A stretch of 64,000 nt of DNA from Exiguobacterium sp. AM39-5BH (lineage in GTDB: Bacteria > Bacillota > Bacilli > Exiguobacteriales > Exiguobacteriaceae). A model generated the notes under the pieces. That model was not told where the DNA came from, did not search any database, and saw nothing but the letters and a program-made list of their open reading frames with translations. Location of the stretch: the NCBI RefSeq assembly GCF_003467445.1, contig NZ_QSGS01000001.1, positions 372,001-436,000 on the forward strand. Reading direction: 5' to 3'. Both the position numbers and the translations under genes were made by a program. Positions 1 to 8,269 of this stretch are shown here, one piece after another (the first letter of the stretch is position 1; each line of letters begins with the position of its first letter).

Positions 1-1
1 C

Positions 2-265
2 GAGTCGATTATCGCTGACGAAGTCGGCGTGGCAGCGATGCTCCTCGGCGCAGGACGGGCGACAAAAGATGATCAGCTCGACTTCGCGGCAGGCATCACG
101 CTTGAGAAGAAAGTCGGTGACAAGGTCGAGGCCGGTGATGTCATCGCCGTGCTCCGTTCGAACAAAGAAGACATGACGTCTGCGCTCGAACGGATGGACC
201 ACGCGTATACGATCGGTGCGACAGAGCCGAAGGCGCGTCCACTCGTCCATGCCGTCATCCAGTAA
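2..265 (+). CDS. pdp: Pyrimidine-nucleoside phosphorylase, C-terminal end (partial)
   Basis: The last 87 codons of a gene whose 5' part lies before the window. The reading frame opens at base 2 and ends with TAA. The segment AAMLLGAGRATKDD followed by GITLEKKVGDKVEAGD is typical of the C-terminal domain of thymidine/pyrimidine-nucleoside phosphorylases, which cleave uridine and thymidine with phosphate to free base and (deoxy)ribose-1-phosphate in the cytosol. The catalytic alpha and phosphate-binding parts are not visible, so thymidine preference versus broad pyrimidine specificity cannot be judged. A strong terminator follows directly, so this is the last gene of its operon. Confidence 0.85.
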   Translation, partial: ESIIADEVGVAAMLLGAGRATKDDQLDFAAGITLEKKVGDKVEAGDVIAVLRSNKEDMTSALERMDHAYTIGATEPKARPLVHAVIQ

Positions 266-279
266 GTAGAAAGTCAGAA

Positions 280-320
280 CGTCTGTTTCCACAAAATAGT
301 GGAGACAGACGGTTTTTTTT
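280..320 (+). terminator. Rho-independent terminator after pdp
   Basis: A 13-14 bp stem (arm GTCTGTTTCCAC pairing with GTGGAGACAGAC) with a short A-rich loop is followed by eight T residues. It separates the phosphorylase operon from ppiB. Confidence 0.85.
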
Positions 321-380
321 GATAGAATGGGCAATGTGTGAGTGAGAAAGACTATTATGAACATAAAGGGGTTACTTTCC

Positions 381-821
381 ATGAAAAAAGGATCTATGAA
401 ATTAGAAAACGGTGAAATGATCGAATTCGATTTGTTCCACGATGCGGCACCGATCACGGTTGAAAACTTCGAGAAGCTCGCGAACAGCGGCTTCTATAAC
501 GGTTTGACATTCCACCGGGTCATCCCAGGTTTCGTCAGCCAAGGCGGTTGCCCAGAAGGCACAGGCATGGGCGGCGCAGGCTACACGATTCCATGTGAGA
601 CGTCGACGTCATTCCCTTACAAGCACGAAGCAGGTTCGCTCTCAATGGCGCACGCTGGCCGCAACACTGGCTCTTCGCAGTTCTTTATCGTCCATGAGCC
701 ACAACCGCACCTTGACGGCGTCCACACGGTCTTCGGAAAAGTGACGTCTGGTCTCGAGCACGCGGTCAAACTTCGTCAAGGCACGAAGATGGCCGAAGTC
801 AAAGTTTGGGACGAGAATTGA
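381..821 (+). CDS. ppiB: Peptidyl-prolyl cis-trans isomerase, cyclophilin type
   Basis: A cytosolic cyclophilin of 146 residues that isomerises Xaa-Pro bonds during protein folding. The core motif [13 protein letters not shown] carries the catalytic Arg (about residue 46). [15 protein letters not shown] (from residue 99) and HTVFGKV complete the active site. The length matches bacterial PpiB (about 143 residues) and there is no signal peptide. I chose the ATG at 381 because AAAGGGG lies nine bases upstream and the N-terminus [11 protein letters not shown] lines up with known PpiB. An in-frame GTG at 342 would add 13 residues without a ribosome site. In B. subtilis ppiB lies just before the rib operon. 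Here it is followed directly by ribT, so ribDEAH are missing from this locus. Confidence 0.93.
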   Translation: MKKGSMKLENGEMIEFDLFHDAAPITVENFEKLANSGFYNGLTFHRVIPGFVSQGGCPEGTGMGGAGYTIPCETSTSFPYKHEAGSLSMAHAGRNTGSSQFFIVHEPQPHLDGVHTVFGKVTSGLEHAVKLRQGTKMAEVKVWDEN

Positions 822-910
822 TTTCTGCCTGAACGTTATGGCACAATGAGCCATGTCTCTCACGTGTTCACTTAGTGAAACATGAATGACTAAAGGTGGT
901 GAAACCAGCG

Positions 911-1267
911 ATGCTGGTGAAATATAAACAATCGTACGAAAAGACGGCGATGGGACTGCTCGCGTTCTCATGTAGCGACAAATCTCCACGCGCCTTGCTC
1001 GACCTCGTTCGGTCCTACGAAGATGACCCGGCTAAATTCCTCTATCTCTGGAGAGTCGGGGAAGACTTCGTCGGGATCATCGGGATGGAGCAACAAGAGA
1101 CGACGATGTTCATCCATCATATCGCGCTGTCTCCGTCGTTCCGTGGCGAGAAACGTTCCTATGAACTGCTCGATGAGACCCGGAACTTATTGCCGCTCGA
1201 CTTGACGCTCGTCGGTCAAGGCAAGACCGGAGACTTGCTCGATAAATGGAATCAAGTCGCAATCTAA
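911..1267 (+). CDS. ribT: RibT-like GNAT acetyltransferase
   Basis: A 118-residue GNAT-fold protein similar in size and start (MLVKYKQSYEKTAMGLLAF) to B. subtilis RibT, the last gene of the riboflavin operon there. The segment EDFVGIIGMEQQE followed by IHHIALSPSFRG has the beta4/beta5-P-loop pattern of acetyl-CoA-binding GNAT enzymes, although the pyrophosphate loop (RGEKRSYELLD) deviates from the usual Q/RxxGxG/A. Its substrate is unknown. Start: AAAGGTGG precedes the ATG at 911 by about 11 bases; upstream in-frame GTG codons lie inside that site. It sits between ppiB and the convergent ypuF. The riboflavin genes are absent, so a riboflavin role cannot be inferred from context. Confidence 0.8.
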   Translation: MLVKYKQSYEKTAMGLLAFSCSDKSPRALLDLVRSYEDDPAKFLYLWRVGEDFVGIIGMEQQETTMFIHHIALSPSFRGEKRSYELLDETRNLLPLDLTLVGQGKTGDLLDKWNQVAI

Positions 1268-1296
1268 AAAAGCTAGGCTCAGCGCCTAGCTTTTTT
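1266..1296. terminator. Bidirectional terminator between ribT and ypuF
   Basis: The stem GCTAGGC / GCCTAGC is flanked by a run of A on the left and T on the right, so it can stop transcription from both converging genes. The stop region of ypuF lies inside it. Confidence 0.85.
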
Positions 1297-1749
1297 GCGT
1301 GCCTCGAGCGCCCGGAGCCGCTCGGTGACGACCGGTGTCCGGTCGCGATACATATGTTTATGGACGAGCTCGTCAAACGTGAGCGTGGTCGGTTCGAAAT
1401 TCGGTTTCAAGCGTTCGATTCGTTGTCGCATCGACGTGTCGAGCGGGAGCGTCTCAGGGAGCGGCCAACGACCCAAGTCCCGGACGAACGTCTCCACGTC
1501 GATGCCGTGCCCCTCGAGCGCGGTCGCGGCCAGCCCAAGCTTCTGTTGTAACGCCGCGATGCTCTTTTTTGCGCCGGCCGTGTTGCCGCGTCGGGCGTGG
1601 TAATGGGCGACGGCGTACTGAATCAAGGCGGCGTAACCGAGATCTTGGCGCCCCCCGTCTTGCCATGCCTCTTCGAGCACTTCGTGGCATTCAAAATAAT
1701 CGGCATGGCATTCAAACAAGAGCGTATACTGGATTAAAGGCGTTGACAT
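1279..1749 (-). CDS. ypuF: DUF309 family protein YpuF
   Basis: A 156-residue cytosolic protein of the DUF309 family. The conserved N-terminal helix pattern HADYFECHEVLEEAW with the following ALIQYAVAHYHARRGN is the family hallmark (an H...ECHEVLEE..W motif likely to line a metal or ligand site). No enzymatic activity is established. The gene points away from scpA and converges on ribT. In B. subtilis ypuF is co-directional with ribT and scpA, so the gene has been inverted here. Start: on the minus strand AAAGGAG lies seven bases before the ATG at 1749; a TTG three bases upstream is less well spaced. Confidence 0.82.
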   Translation of the reverse strand: MSTPLIQYTLLFECHADYFECHEVLEEAWQDGGRQDLGYAALIQYAVAHYHARRGNTAGAKKSIAALQQKLGLAATALEGHGIDVETFVRDLGRWPLPETLPLDTSMRQRIERLKPNFEPTTLTFDELVHKHMYRDRTPVVTERLRALEARKKARR

Positions 1750-1827
1750 CAAATTTCTCCTTTCGTGGTCACGGTACTACAAAACATGTTATACTAAAGC
1801 GCAAAAATGTAAATGGCAGGTGTCTCT

Positions 1828-2595
1828 ATGGAAGCGTACAACGTCAAAATCGATACGTTCGAAGGGCCGCTCGATTTGTTGCTCCACTTGATCGGCAAAA
1901 TGGAGCTCGACATCTCGGACATCTCTGTCTCCGAGGTCACGGACCAGTATGTCGCCTTTATCCGGACGATGCAAAAATTTGAGCTCGATGTGGCCAGTGA
2001 ATATTTGGTCATGGCGGCGACGTTGCTCCAATTGAAGAGCAAGCAACTGTTGCCACCGGTACCGGTCGAAGAAGATGACATTCCAGAATTCGGCGAAGAA
2101 CCGACCCGCGAAGGGTTGATTCGACAGTTGATTGAATATAAGGCGTATAAAGAAGCGGTCGTGTTCATGCGCGAGCAAGAAGAGTCTCGGCTCGAACTGT
2201 ATAGCCGTCCGGGCGAGGATTTGACGCGCTATATGTCTGACCTCGTCCAGCCGTACGATGGGCCGCTCAATTTCGCGGACTTGTTGCACGCCTATTCGAA
2301 AATGGTCGAGCGCAAGCGGTGGAAAGAACGCCGCAAGAAGACGATCAAGCGCGAAGAACGGACGGTCGAAGAGCAGATGACACGGTTGCATGAGCACGTG
2401 TCGGTCAAGAGGACGACGTCGTTCTTCTCGTTTTTCGAAGAACGGCCCGACGTCTCTGACCTCGTCGTAACGTTCATGGCATTGCTCGAGCTAATCAAGT
2501 TGCGTGTCGTCACGACCAAACAAGAAGACCGGGACATTCAAATCTCGTTCGTCGAATCGTCAAAGGAAAGGAATGAAGCCGTTGTTGTCTTATGA
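1828..2595 (+). CDS. scpA: Segregation and condensation protein A (kleisin)
   Basis: A 255-residue kleisin subunit of the SMC-ScpA-ScpB condensin that organises and segregates the chromosome. The N-terminus [19 protein letters not shown] is the strongly conserved SMC-head-binding domain. [17 protein letters not shown] (about residues 61-77) is another family signature, and the C-terminal winged helix ([16 protein letters not shown]) binds the second SMC head. I start at the ATG at 1828, preceded by AGGTG; an in-frame ATG at 1813 lacks a site. The gene overlaps scpB by 23 bases, so the two partners are translationally coupled. Confidence 0.95.
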   Translation: MEAYNVKIDTFEGPLDLLLHLIGKMELDISDISVSEVTDQYVAFIRTMQKFELDVASEYLVMAATLLQLKSKQLLPPVPVEEDDIPEFGEEPTREGLIRQLIEYKAYKEAVVFMREQEESRLELYSRPGEDLTRYMSDLVQPYDGPLNFADLLHAYSKMVERKRWKERRKKTIKREERTVEEQMTRLHEHVSVKRTTSFFSFFEERPDVSDLVVTFMALLELIKLRVVTTKQEDRDIQISFVESSKERNEAVVVL

Positions 2596-3166
2596 AACGA
2601 TTATTGAGAGTCTACTGTTCGTCGTCGGAGAAGAAGGGATGGAAGTGCGGGCACTTGCGGATACGCTCGACATTTCCGAAGCCGCCGCCCGCGAACAGTT
2701 GAGCAAACTAGAAGCATCGTTTAAAGACTCCGGTCGCCCGTTCCAGTTGATTGAATCGGCGGGCGTGTACAAGCTCGTGACGATTCCTGAGGTGTCGGAC
2801 TATATCCAGCGTTATGTCGGCACGATGACCGAACAAGCGTTGTCTCGGGCCGCGATGGAGACACTCGTCATCATCGCGTACAAGCAACCGGTCACCCGGG
2901 CCGACATCGAGGAAGTCCGGGGCGTCAAAGTCGAACGCGTCATCCATACGCTGTTATCAAAAGGGTTGATCGAGTCGGCCGGCCGGGCCAAGACGATTGG
3001 CCGGGCCAAGTTGTATCGGACGACCGAGCATTTCCTGGACCATTTCGGATTCAATTCATTAGATGAATTGCCCCCATTAACGTTTGAAGATGAGCTCTCG
3101 GACGAAGGAGATTTGTTCTTCGGCCAGCCGTCTGCGATTACGCAAGATAGATTGGAGAATGAATAA
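2573..3166 (+). CDS. scpB: Segregation and condensation protein B
   Basis: A 197-residue double winged-helix protein that dimerises and clamps ScpA within the condensin complex. The segment [21 protein letters not shown] is the conserved signature of the second winged helix, followed by the characteristic [15 protein letters not shown] loop. The start at the ATG at 2573 is set by AAAGGAAAGGA immediately upstream and gives the same length as B. subtilis ScpB; earlier in-frame starts lie within scpA. The stop codon directly abuts the start of rluB. Confidence 0.95.
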   Translation: MKPLLSYETIIESLLFVVGEEGMEVRALADTLDISEAAAREQLSKLEASFKDSGRPFQLIESAGVYKLVTIPEVSDYIQRYVGTMTEQALSRAAMETLVIIAYKQPVTRADIEEVRGVKVERVIHTLLSKGLIESAGRAKTIGRAKLYRTTEHFLDHFGFNSLDELPPLTFEDELSDEGDLFFGQPSAITQDRLENE

Positions 3167-3925
3167 ATGGAACGTTTACAAAAAGTGATTGCCCAAGCAG
3201 GTGTCGCCTCACGACGCAAAGCCGAAGAAATGATTTTAGACGGACGGGTCCGCGTCAACGGGAAAGTCGTGCGCGAACTCGGGACGAAAGTCGGACCAAA
3301 GTCTGAAGTCGAAGTCGACGGTGTGAAAATCGAACAAGAAGAGCATGTCTATTACGTCCTCTACAAGCCGAGCGGTTACGTCTCGACTGTCGAAGATGAT
3401 AAAGGACGGAAAGTCATCACGGATCTCGTCCCACCTGGATCACGTGTCTTCCCGGTCGGACGTCTCGACTATAACACGACGGGACTCATCATCTTGACGA
3501 ACGACGGAGAGTTCTCGAACATGATGACCCATCCGAAGTTCAAGATCCCGAAACGTTATGTGGCGAAAGTGAAGAACATTCCATCATATATTGCGATGAA
3601 ACAACTCGAGTCGGGCGTCGAGCTTGATGACGGCTATAAGACGGGCAGCGCTCAAGTGAAGATGAAGACGGTCGATCATAAGAAGAACTCGGCTATTCTT
3701 GAAATCGTCATCTCGGAAGGCCATAACCGTCAAATCCGCCGCATGCTCGAGGCGGTCGGTTCAGAAGTCATCAAACTGAAGCGCGAACAGTTCGGTTTCT
3801 TGACGCTCGACGGTCTGACGACGGGAGAATGGCGTGAACTGTCACGCAAAGAAGTGTCGAAGCTGCGCGAACTTGCAAACCCGACCGTGCCCCCTGTACA
3901 ACGAGGCAAGAAAAAGAAAAAATAA
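3167..3925 (+). CDS. rluB: 23S rRNA pseudouridine synthase RluB
   Basis: A 252-residue pseudouridine synthase of the RsuA/RluB family, expected to modify a uridine in the peptidyl-transferase region of 23S rRNA (U2605, E. coli numbering). The S4 RNA-binding domain covers about residues 2-48 (LQKVIAQAGVASRRKAE). The catalytic domain carries GRLDYNTTGL with the nucleophilic Asp at about 101, then GHNRQIRRML and KLKREQFG. The tail is a run of lysines. It starts one base after the scpB stop and precedes the res genes. In B. subtilis dacB-spmA-spmB lie between scpB and rluB; all three are missing here. Confidence 0.93.
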   Translation: MERLQKVIAQAGVASRRKAEEMILDGRVRVNGKVVRELGTKVGPKSEVEVDGVKIEQEEHVYYVLYKPSGYVSTVEDDKGRKVITDLVPPGSRVFPVGRLDYNTTGLIILTNDGEFSNMMTHPKFKIPKRYVAKVKNIPSYIAMKQLESGVELDDGYKTGSAQVKMKTVDHKKNSAILEIVISEGHNRQIRRMLEAVGSEVIKLKREQFGFLTLDGLTTGEWRELSRKEVSKLRELANPTVPPVQRGKKKKK

Positions 3926-3930
3926 CAACT

Positions 3931-3961
3931 AAAAACGTCCTCGAGATAGGATGATTTTTTA
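3931..3961 (+). terminator. Possible weak terminator after rluB
   Basis: A 6-bp stem (CGTCCT / AGGATG, one G-T pair) is followed by ATTTTTT. It is short, so read-through into the res operon is likely. Confidence 0.4.
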
Positions 3962-3962
3962 G

Positions 3963-4035
3963 TTTGTGGAGATTGTGTGACAAAAAGATGAAAAAAGTCT
4001 GTTAATGTGCGTTTTTGGTGTTTTTTCAGTACAAT
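3963..4035 (+). promoter_or_regulatory. Candidate ResD-activated promoter of resABC
   Basis: TTTGTGGAG (3963-3971) and ATTGTGTGA (3972-3980) lie in tandem nine bases apart and resemble the ResD consensus TTTGTGAAT as I recall it. A good -10 element TACAAT lies at 4030-4035, but no convincing -35 box stands 17 bases before it, as expected for an activator-dependent promoter. The assignment is inference from motif and context only. Confidence 0.4.
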
Positions 4036-4060
4036 AACAACTGAAGGATGGTGTGAACTC

Positions 4061-4642
4061 ATGACGAAAGAAACAAAGTCGGGTGATCGCATGAACCAGG
4101 CGATGGCCCATAAGAAAAAACGGTCATTTTGGCGGCTCATGATTATGACGATGGTCTTATTTGCAGGAGCGGTCGTCATCATGCAATTGATTGAACAGGC
4201 CGGTAACGATGGACGGATCGAAGCCGGTGACGCTGCGCCGAACTTCAAGCTTGTCAGTTTGGACGGGACGACGATGGTCGAGCGCGAGACATACGACGGC
4301 AAAGGGTTGCTCTTGAACTTCTGGGGCACGTTCTGTGAGCCGTGTGAGAAAGAGATGCCGGTCGTCCAGGACAACTATGCTGCCCTTCAAGACATGGGCG
4401 TCGATTTTTGGGCGGTCAACGTCGGCGAGACACCGCTTCGGGTCGATAATTTCGTGAACGGCCTCGGCGTCAAGCTCGACTATCCGATTTTGATGGACAC
4501 GCGCAGCGAAGTCGAGAAGGCGTACGGGATTTATAACTTGCCGGTCACGTTCGTCATCGATGCCGACGGCAAAGTGATTGAAAAGTACGAAGGTGAACTC
4601 ACGAAAGAGAAACTGATGGAGTTGGCCGAGAAGTCATTGTAA
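4061..4642 (+). CDS. resA: Thiol-disulfide oxidoreductase ResA
   Basis: A membrane-anchored thioredoxin-fold protein (193 residues) that reduces the haem-binding cysteines of apocytochrome c outside the membrane. One N-terminal membrane segment spans about residues 24-44. The active site is CEPC (Cys92 and Cys95) in FWGTFCEPCEKE, the motif typical of ResA. The cis-proline loop is LPVTFVID. It is first in the resA-resB-resC-resD-resE cluster, 19 bases before resB. It receives electrons from CcdA, whose gene lies apart at 42.8 kb. I chose the ATG at 4061 (AAGGATGG upstream); an ATG at 4091 with GGGTGA is also possible and would remove ten residues. Confidence 0.92.
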   Translation: MTKETKSGDRMNQAMAHKKKRSFWRLMIMTMVLFAGAVVIMQLIEQAGNDGRIEAGDAAPNFKLVSLDGTTMVERETYDGKGLLLNFWGTFCEPCEKEMPVVQDNYAALQDMGVDFWAVNVGETPLRVDNFVNGLGVKLDYPILMDTRSEVEKAYGIYNLPVTFVIDADGKVIEKYEGELTKEKLMELAEKSL

Positions 4643-4661
4643 GCGAACGGGGGGCGCACAA

Positions 4662-6209
4662 ATGCTAGATATGAAATACGACGGCGCCGATTTACGATCG
4701 AAGCGTCGTCCACGGTCATGGATTGACCGGGTGTGGAGCTTTTTTGCATCGGTCAAGGTCGGTCTATGGCTCATCGGGCTTATCATCGTCGGGTCGGCGA
4801 TCGGAACGATTTTCCCGCAAGAGATGTATATTCCGCAACAGTTGCCGGCGAACCAGTATTACACGGACGAGTACGGGACACCGGGTACGATTTACTACAC
4901 GCTAGGATTCCACAACCTCTATACATCGTGGTGGTACATCACGTTGATCGTGATGCTGACGTTATCGCTCATCGTTGTATCGATTGATCGATTTTTCCCG
5001 CTGTATAAAGCGTTGAAATTTCAACCGGTCCGACGTACCGATCGCTTCATGCGCGGACAACGTTTGATTGGTGAGGGAAAAGGGACGGACGAGCAAATCG
5101 ATGCGTTCGGAGAGGCTTTAAAAGCCAAGCGTTATCAAGTGAAGCGTGATGGGGATGCCTTACTCGCCGAGAAATATCGATTCGGTCGCTGGGGTCCATA
5201 CGTCAATCACATTGGGCTCGTCATCTTCTTCATCGGGGCGATGCTTCGCGTTTTCCCGGCATTCCATACGGATACGCTCGAATGGGTGCGCGAAGGCGAT
5301 ACGGTTCCGCTCGAAGCGACGGATGATGAATATTATCTTCGCAACGATCAGTTCATCTTAGAGATGTATGATCCGGAAAATAACGCGGAAGATGCGAAAT
5401 TTGCTAAGGCGATCGAGAAAGCGGGCGCAGTCCCGAAAAACTATGAGACGGAATTGACGCTGTTCAAGAAGACCGGGACGAACGAGGACGGATCGCCGCA
5501 ACTCGAGGAAGTCGATACCGGTTCGACGAAAGTGAACCACCCGTTCAAGTTTGAAAAGTACGAAGTGTATCAAGAACAGTATTCGAGTCGCCTGGAATTC
5601 TTGTCGATGTCCTTTAACGTTGCCGATAAAGAGACAGGTGATGTGTATGGACCGTTCACGGTCGATTTGACGAACCCGGAGACGACGTATGACCTCGGAG
5701 ACGTCACGGTCAAACTGAACGACTTGTATCCGGATTTTGAGGTCAAGGACGGCCAACCGAACACGAAATCGCCACGGGCACTCAACCCGGCCTTCTTCAT
5801 GGCGATTGACACACCAGACGGCACGACGGAATCGAATTTGATTGGAATTCGTTTAAACGTGGCCGATGAAGATAATCGCTATGTGTTCCAGTTCGCTGGT
5901 ACGGAGATGGCAAGTACGAGTGGTCTACGCGTCAAGAGTGACTCGACGTATCCGATTTTGATTGTCGGTGGAGTCATCTTCATGATTGGAATTGTCATGG
6001 GGATGTATTGGCCGCACCGTCGCATCTGGATTCGTCGTCACGATGATACGGATGTGCTCATCGCCGGATTCACGAATAAGAACCCATCTTCGCTCAACCG
6101 CGAAATCACACCGCTCCTAGAGAAACATGGCCTGCCGATCTGGAAAGATCAGGCACGGTTTGAAAAAAAGACAGATGACAACTCAACCAATGAAAGAGGG
6201 GAATCATAA
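4662..6209 (+). CDS. resB: Cytochrome c biogenesis protein ResB
   Basis: A 515-residue membrane protein that, with ResC, forms the System II haem-delivery and ligation complex for c-type cytochromes. The N-terminal segment WSFFASVKVGLWLIGLI is the first of three early membrane helices (about residues 25-45, 87-107 and 170-192). A large extracytoplasmic domain follows, and the last helix (about 427-447) leads into a cytosolic tail. This topology is that of ResB/Ccs1. GGGG precedes the ATG at 4662. The TAA stop shares its last A with the ATG of resC. Confidence 0.92.
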   Translation: MLDMKYDGADLRSKRRPRSWIDRVWSFFASVKVGLWLIGLIIVGSAIGTIFPQEMYIPQQLPANQYYTDEYGTPGTIYYTLGFHNLYTSWWYITLIVMLTLSLIVVSIDRFFPLYKALKFQPVRRTDRFMRGQRLIGEGKGTDEQIDAFGEALKAKRYQVKRDGDALLAEKYRFGRWGPYVNHIGLVIFFIGAMLRVFPAFHTDTLEWVREGDTVPLEATDDEYYLRNDQFILEMYDPENNAEDAKFAKAIEKAGAVPKNYETELTLFKKTGTNEDGSPQLEEVDTGSTKVNHPFKFEKYEVYQEQYSSRLEFLSMSFNVADKETGDVYGPFTVDLTNPETTYDLGDVTVKLNDLYPDFEVKDGQPNTKSPRALNPAFFMAIDTPDGTTESNLIGIRLNVADEDNRYVFQFAGTEMASTSGLRVKSDSTYPILIVGGVIFMIGIVMGMYWPHRRIWIRRHDDTDVLIAGFTNKNPSSLNREITPLLEKHGLPIWKDQARFEKKTDDNSTNERGES

Positions 6210-7393
6210 TGGAGTGGATTCAGTGGAGCAGTCGTTTGCTCTTTATCGCGTTCATCTTGTACGCCGTTGCGACTGTGTTGTTCACAATCGCGGTCAGCGG
6301 GATGCGCAAAGATCGAAACGTCAACCGCATCGCCTACGGTAAATATGCGTTCATCCTGGCAGTGGTCGGATTCATCGCCCAAATTGGATATTTTATTTTA
6401 CGATGGGTCGGGGTCGGCTATGCGCCGGTATCAAACCTTTACGAATACACGACGTTCTTCGGGATGATGATGGTGCTCGGTTTCCTCGTCGTGTACGGGA
6501 TTTATAAAAATGATGTGCTCGGGTTGTTCGCCATGCCGGTAGCCCTTCTCGTCATCGCCTTCGCCTCGATGTTCTCGAGCGAAGTGGCACCGCTCATCCC
6601 GGCCTTGAACAGCGTTTGGTTAAAAATCCACGTCACGACGGCCGCACTCGGTCAAGGTATTCTTGCCATTAGTTTCGCATCGGGTCTTATTTTCTTGTTG
6701 AATGAGACGTCGATGCGTGAACAATCGAAGTCTCGGACGTGGCTCGAAATCACGATGTTCGTGCTCATGTGTACGCTTGGATTCATTCTCGCCTCGATGC
6801 TCTTCAAGGGGATCGGGGCCGGCGGCGTCGTCGAATTCACGAACGACCGCGGAACGCAAGAGTCATATGAGTACTTCATGCCGATTTTGTTCGTGCCGGA
6901 AGGGGCGCAGCTCGTCTCTGGTGCCGGTGGCTTGTCACTCGAGTTACCGACGTTCATCAATACGTTGAAATTGAACACACTCGTCTGGTCGGTCATCGCC
7001 GGCGTCGTGATTTACGTGTTGCTCCGTTTCGTCATCTTGCGCAAGCGCGTCGCCGAGGCGTTACAGCCGCTCGCGAAGAAGGTCGACCTCGACCTCGCTG
7101 ACGAAATCAGTTACCGGTCGATCGCCATCGGCTTGCCGGTGTTCATCCTCGGCGGCCTCATCTTCGCGATGATTTGGGCCCAAATCGCCTGGAACCGTTT
7201 CTGGGGCTGGGACCCGAAAGAAGTGTGGGCACTCATCACGATGCTCATTTATATCTATTACTTGCATATGCGCATCCAGCGTGGCTGGACAGGAACGAAA
7301 GCGGCTTGGCTCTGTGTCGGTGGATTCGCCGTCATCATGTTCAACCTCGTCTTCGTCAACCTTGTCATCGCCGGTTTGCATTCGTATGCGTAA
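6209..7393 (+). CDS. resC: Cytochrome c biogenesis protein ResC (CcsA/CcsB family)
   Basis: A polytopic membrane protein of 394 residues and the partner of ResB in haem export and attachment to cytochrome c. The haem-handling signature WGWDPKEVWAL lies near residue 333, and conserved histidines flank it (KIHVTTAALGQG upstream, and the final GLHSYA). About eight hydrophobic segments are visible. The start overlaps the resB stop by one base (TAATG) after AGAGGGG. A terminator follows, so resABC and resDE can be transcribed separately. Confidence 0.92.
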   Translation: MEWIQWSSRLLFIAFILYAVATVLFTIAVSGMRKDRNVNRIAYGKYAFILAVVGFIAQIGYFILRWVGVGYAPVSNLYEYTTFFGMMMVLGFLVVYGIYKNDVLGLFAMPVALLVIAFASMFSSEVAPLIPALNSVWLKIHVTTAALGQGILAISFASGLIFLLNETSMREQSKSRTWLEITMFVLMCTLGFILASMLFKGIGAGGVVEFTNDRGTQESYEYFMPILFVPEGAQLVSGAGGLSLELPTFINTLKLNTLVWSVIAGVVIYVLLRFVILRKRVAEALQPLAKKVDLDLADEISYRSIAIGLPVFILGGLIFAMIWAQIAWNRFWGWDPKEVWALITMLIYIYYLHMRIQRGWTGTKAAWLCVGGFAVIMFNLVFVNLVIAGLHSYA

Positions 7394-7398
7394 ACAAA

Positions 7399-7424
7399 GA
7401 AGTCACTTCGGTGGCTTCTTTTTT
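7399..7424 (+). terminator. Terminator after resC
   Basis: The stem GAAGTCAC / GTGGCTTC with a stable TTCG tetraloop is followed by a T run. Confidence 0.85.
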
Positions 7425-7445
7425 CATGGAGCTATCATCTGACCG

Positions 7446-7529
7446 TTGTGAAGCCAAATAATAGAGTGGTATAGTTATGAAAGAGAGCGGAATGTTCACA
7501 ATTGTGCAACAATCGCTACATCTTGTGAA
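7446..7529. promoter_or_regulatory. Cluster of TTGTGAA sites before resD
   Basis: Three copies of TTGTGAA lie in 84 bases: 7446-7452 (plus), 7495-7501 (minus, read as TTCACAA) and 7523-7529 (plus). They match the core of the ResD-binding consensus TTTGTGAAT as I recall it, suggesting that ResD controls its own operon. No standard promoter is obvious here. Confidence 0.5.
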
Positions 7530-7552
7530 GGTTCGATTAGGAGGTTTTGTGG

Positions 7553-8269
7553 ATGGCTAATAAAACTAAAATTTTAGTGGTCGACGACGAGGAAAGAATT
7601 CGTCGCTTATTAAAAATGTATTTAGAACGAGAACAATATGTCATCGTTGAAGCGACGAACGGTGAAGAGGCGTTACAACTCGCCCTCGAGCATAACTTTG
7701 ATGTCATCCTGCTCGACTTGATGATGCCGAAAATGGACGGGGTCGAAGTATGTACTGAACTTCGTAAGTCAAAGGCCACGCCAGTCATCATGTTGACGGC
7801 GAAAGGAGAAGAAGTCGATCGCGTCCAAGGGTTCGAAGTCGGGGCCGACGATTACATTGTCAAACCGTTCAGCCCGCGCGAGGTCGTCTTGCGCGTCAAG
7901 GCGTTACTACGTCGCTCTAGCTCGACTAAGTATTTGCATACGGCTGAGAAATCAAAAGATTTGATTGTGTTTCCACATTTGACGATCGATAACGACGCGC
8001 ACCGTGTCACGGTCGACGGAGAAGAGATTGCGCTCACGCCGAAAGAATATGAACTGTTGTTCTTCTTGGCCAAGCAAGTCGACAAAGTGTTCTCACGGGA
8101 ACAGCTATTAAAAGAAGTATGGAACTATGAATTCTTTGGAGACCTTCGAACGGTCGACACGCATGTAAAACGACTCCGGGAAAAGTTGAACCGAGTCTCT
8201 CCAGAAGCCGCGCTCATGATTACGACGGTGTGGGGTGTCGGTTACAAGTTCGAAGTCGTCAGTGAGTGA
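7553..8269 (+). CDS. resD: Response regulator ResD (OmpR/PhoB family)
   Basis: A 238-residue cytosolic transcription regulator of aerobic and anaerobic respiration, phosphorylated by ResE. The receiver domain covers residues 5-120, with the acidic pair DD at 11-12, the phospho-acceptor Asp55 in VILLDLMMPKMDG and the conserved Lys in YIVKPFSP. The C-terminal OmpR-type winged helix (about 133-236) contains LTPKEYELLFFLAK and TVWGVGYKF. AGGAGG stands eight bases before the ATG at 7553. The TGA stop overlaps the ATG of resE. Confidence 0.93.
   Translation: MANKTKILVVDDEERIRRLLKMYLEREQYVIVEATNGEEALQLALEHNFDVILLDLMMPKMDGVEVCTELRKSKATPVIMLTAKGEEVDRVQGFEVGADDYIVKPFSPREVVLRVKALLRRSSSTKYLHTAEKSKDLIVFPHLTIDNDAHRVTVDGEEIALTPKEYELLFFLAKQVDKVFSREQLLKEVWNYEFFGDLRTVDTHVKRLREKLNRVSPEAALMITTVWGVGYKFEVVSE

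Noticed and set aside
871..890. Near-palindrome around TGTTCACTTAGTGAAACA before ribT as an operator
   Set aside because: It is imperfect, isolated and matches no operator I know; too weak to list.
1789..2397. A long open frame on the minus strand opposite scpA
   Set aside because: Mirror of the scpA codon pattern; no ribosome site, no recognisable motif, and scpA/scpB on the plus strand are certain.
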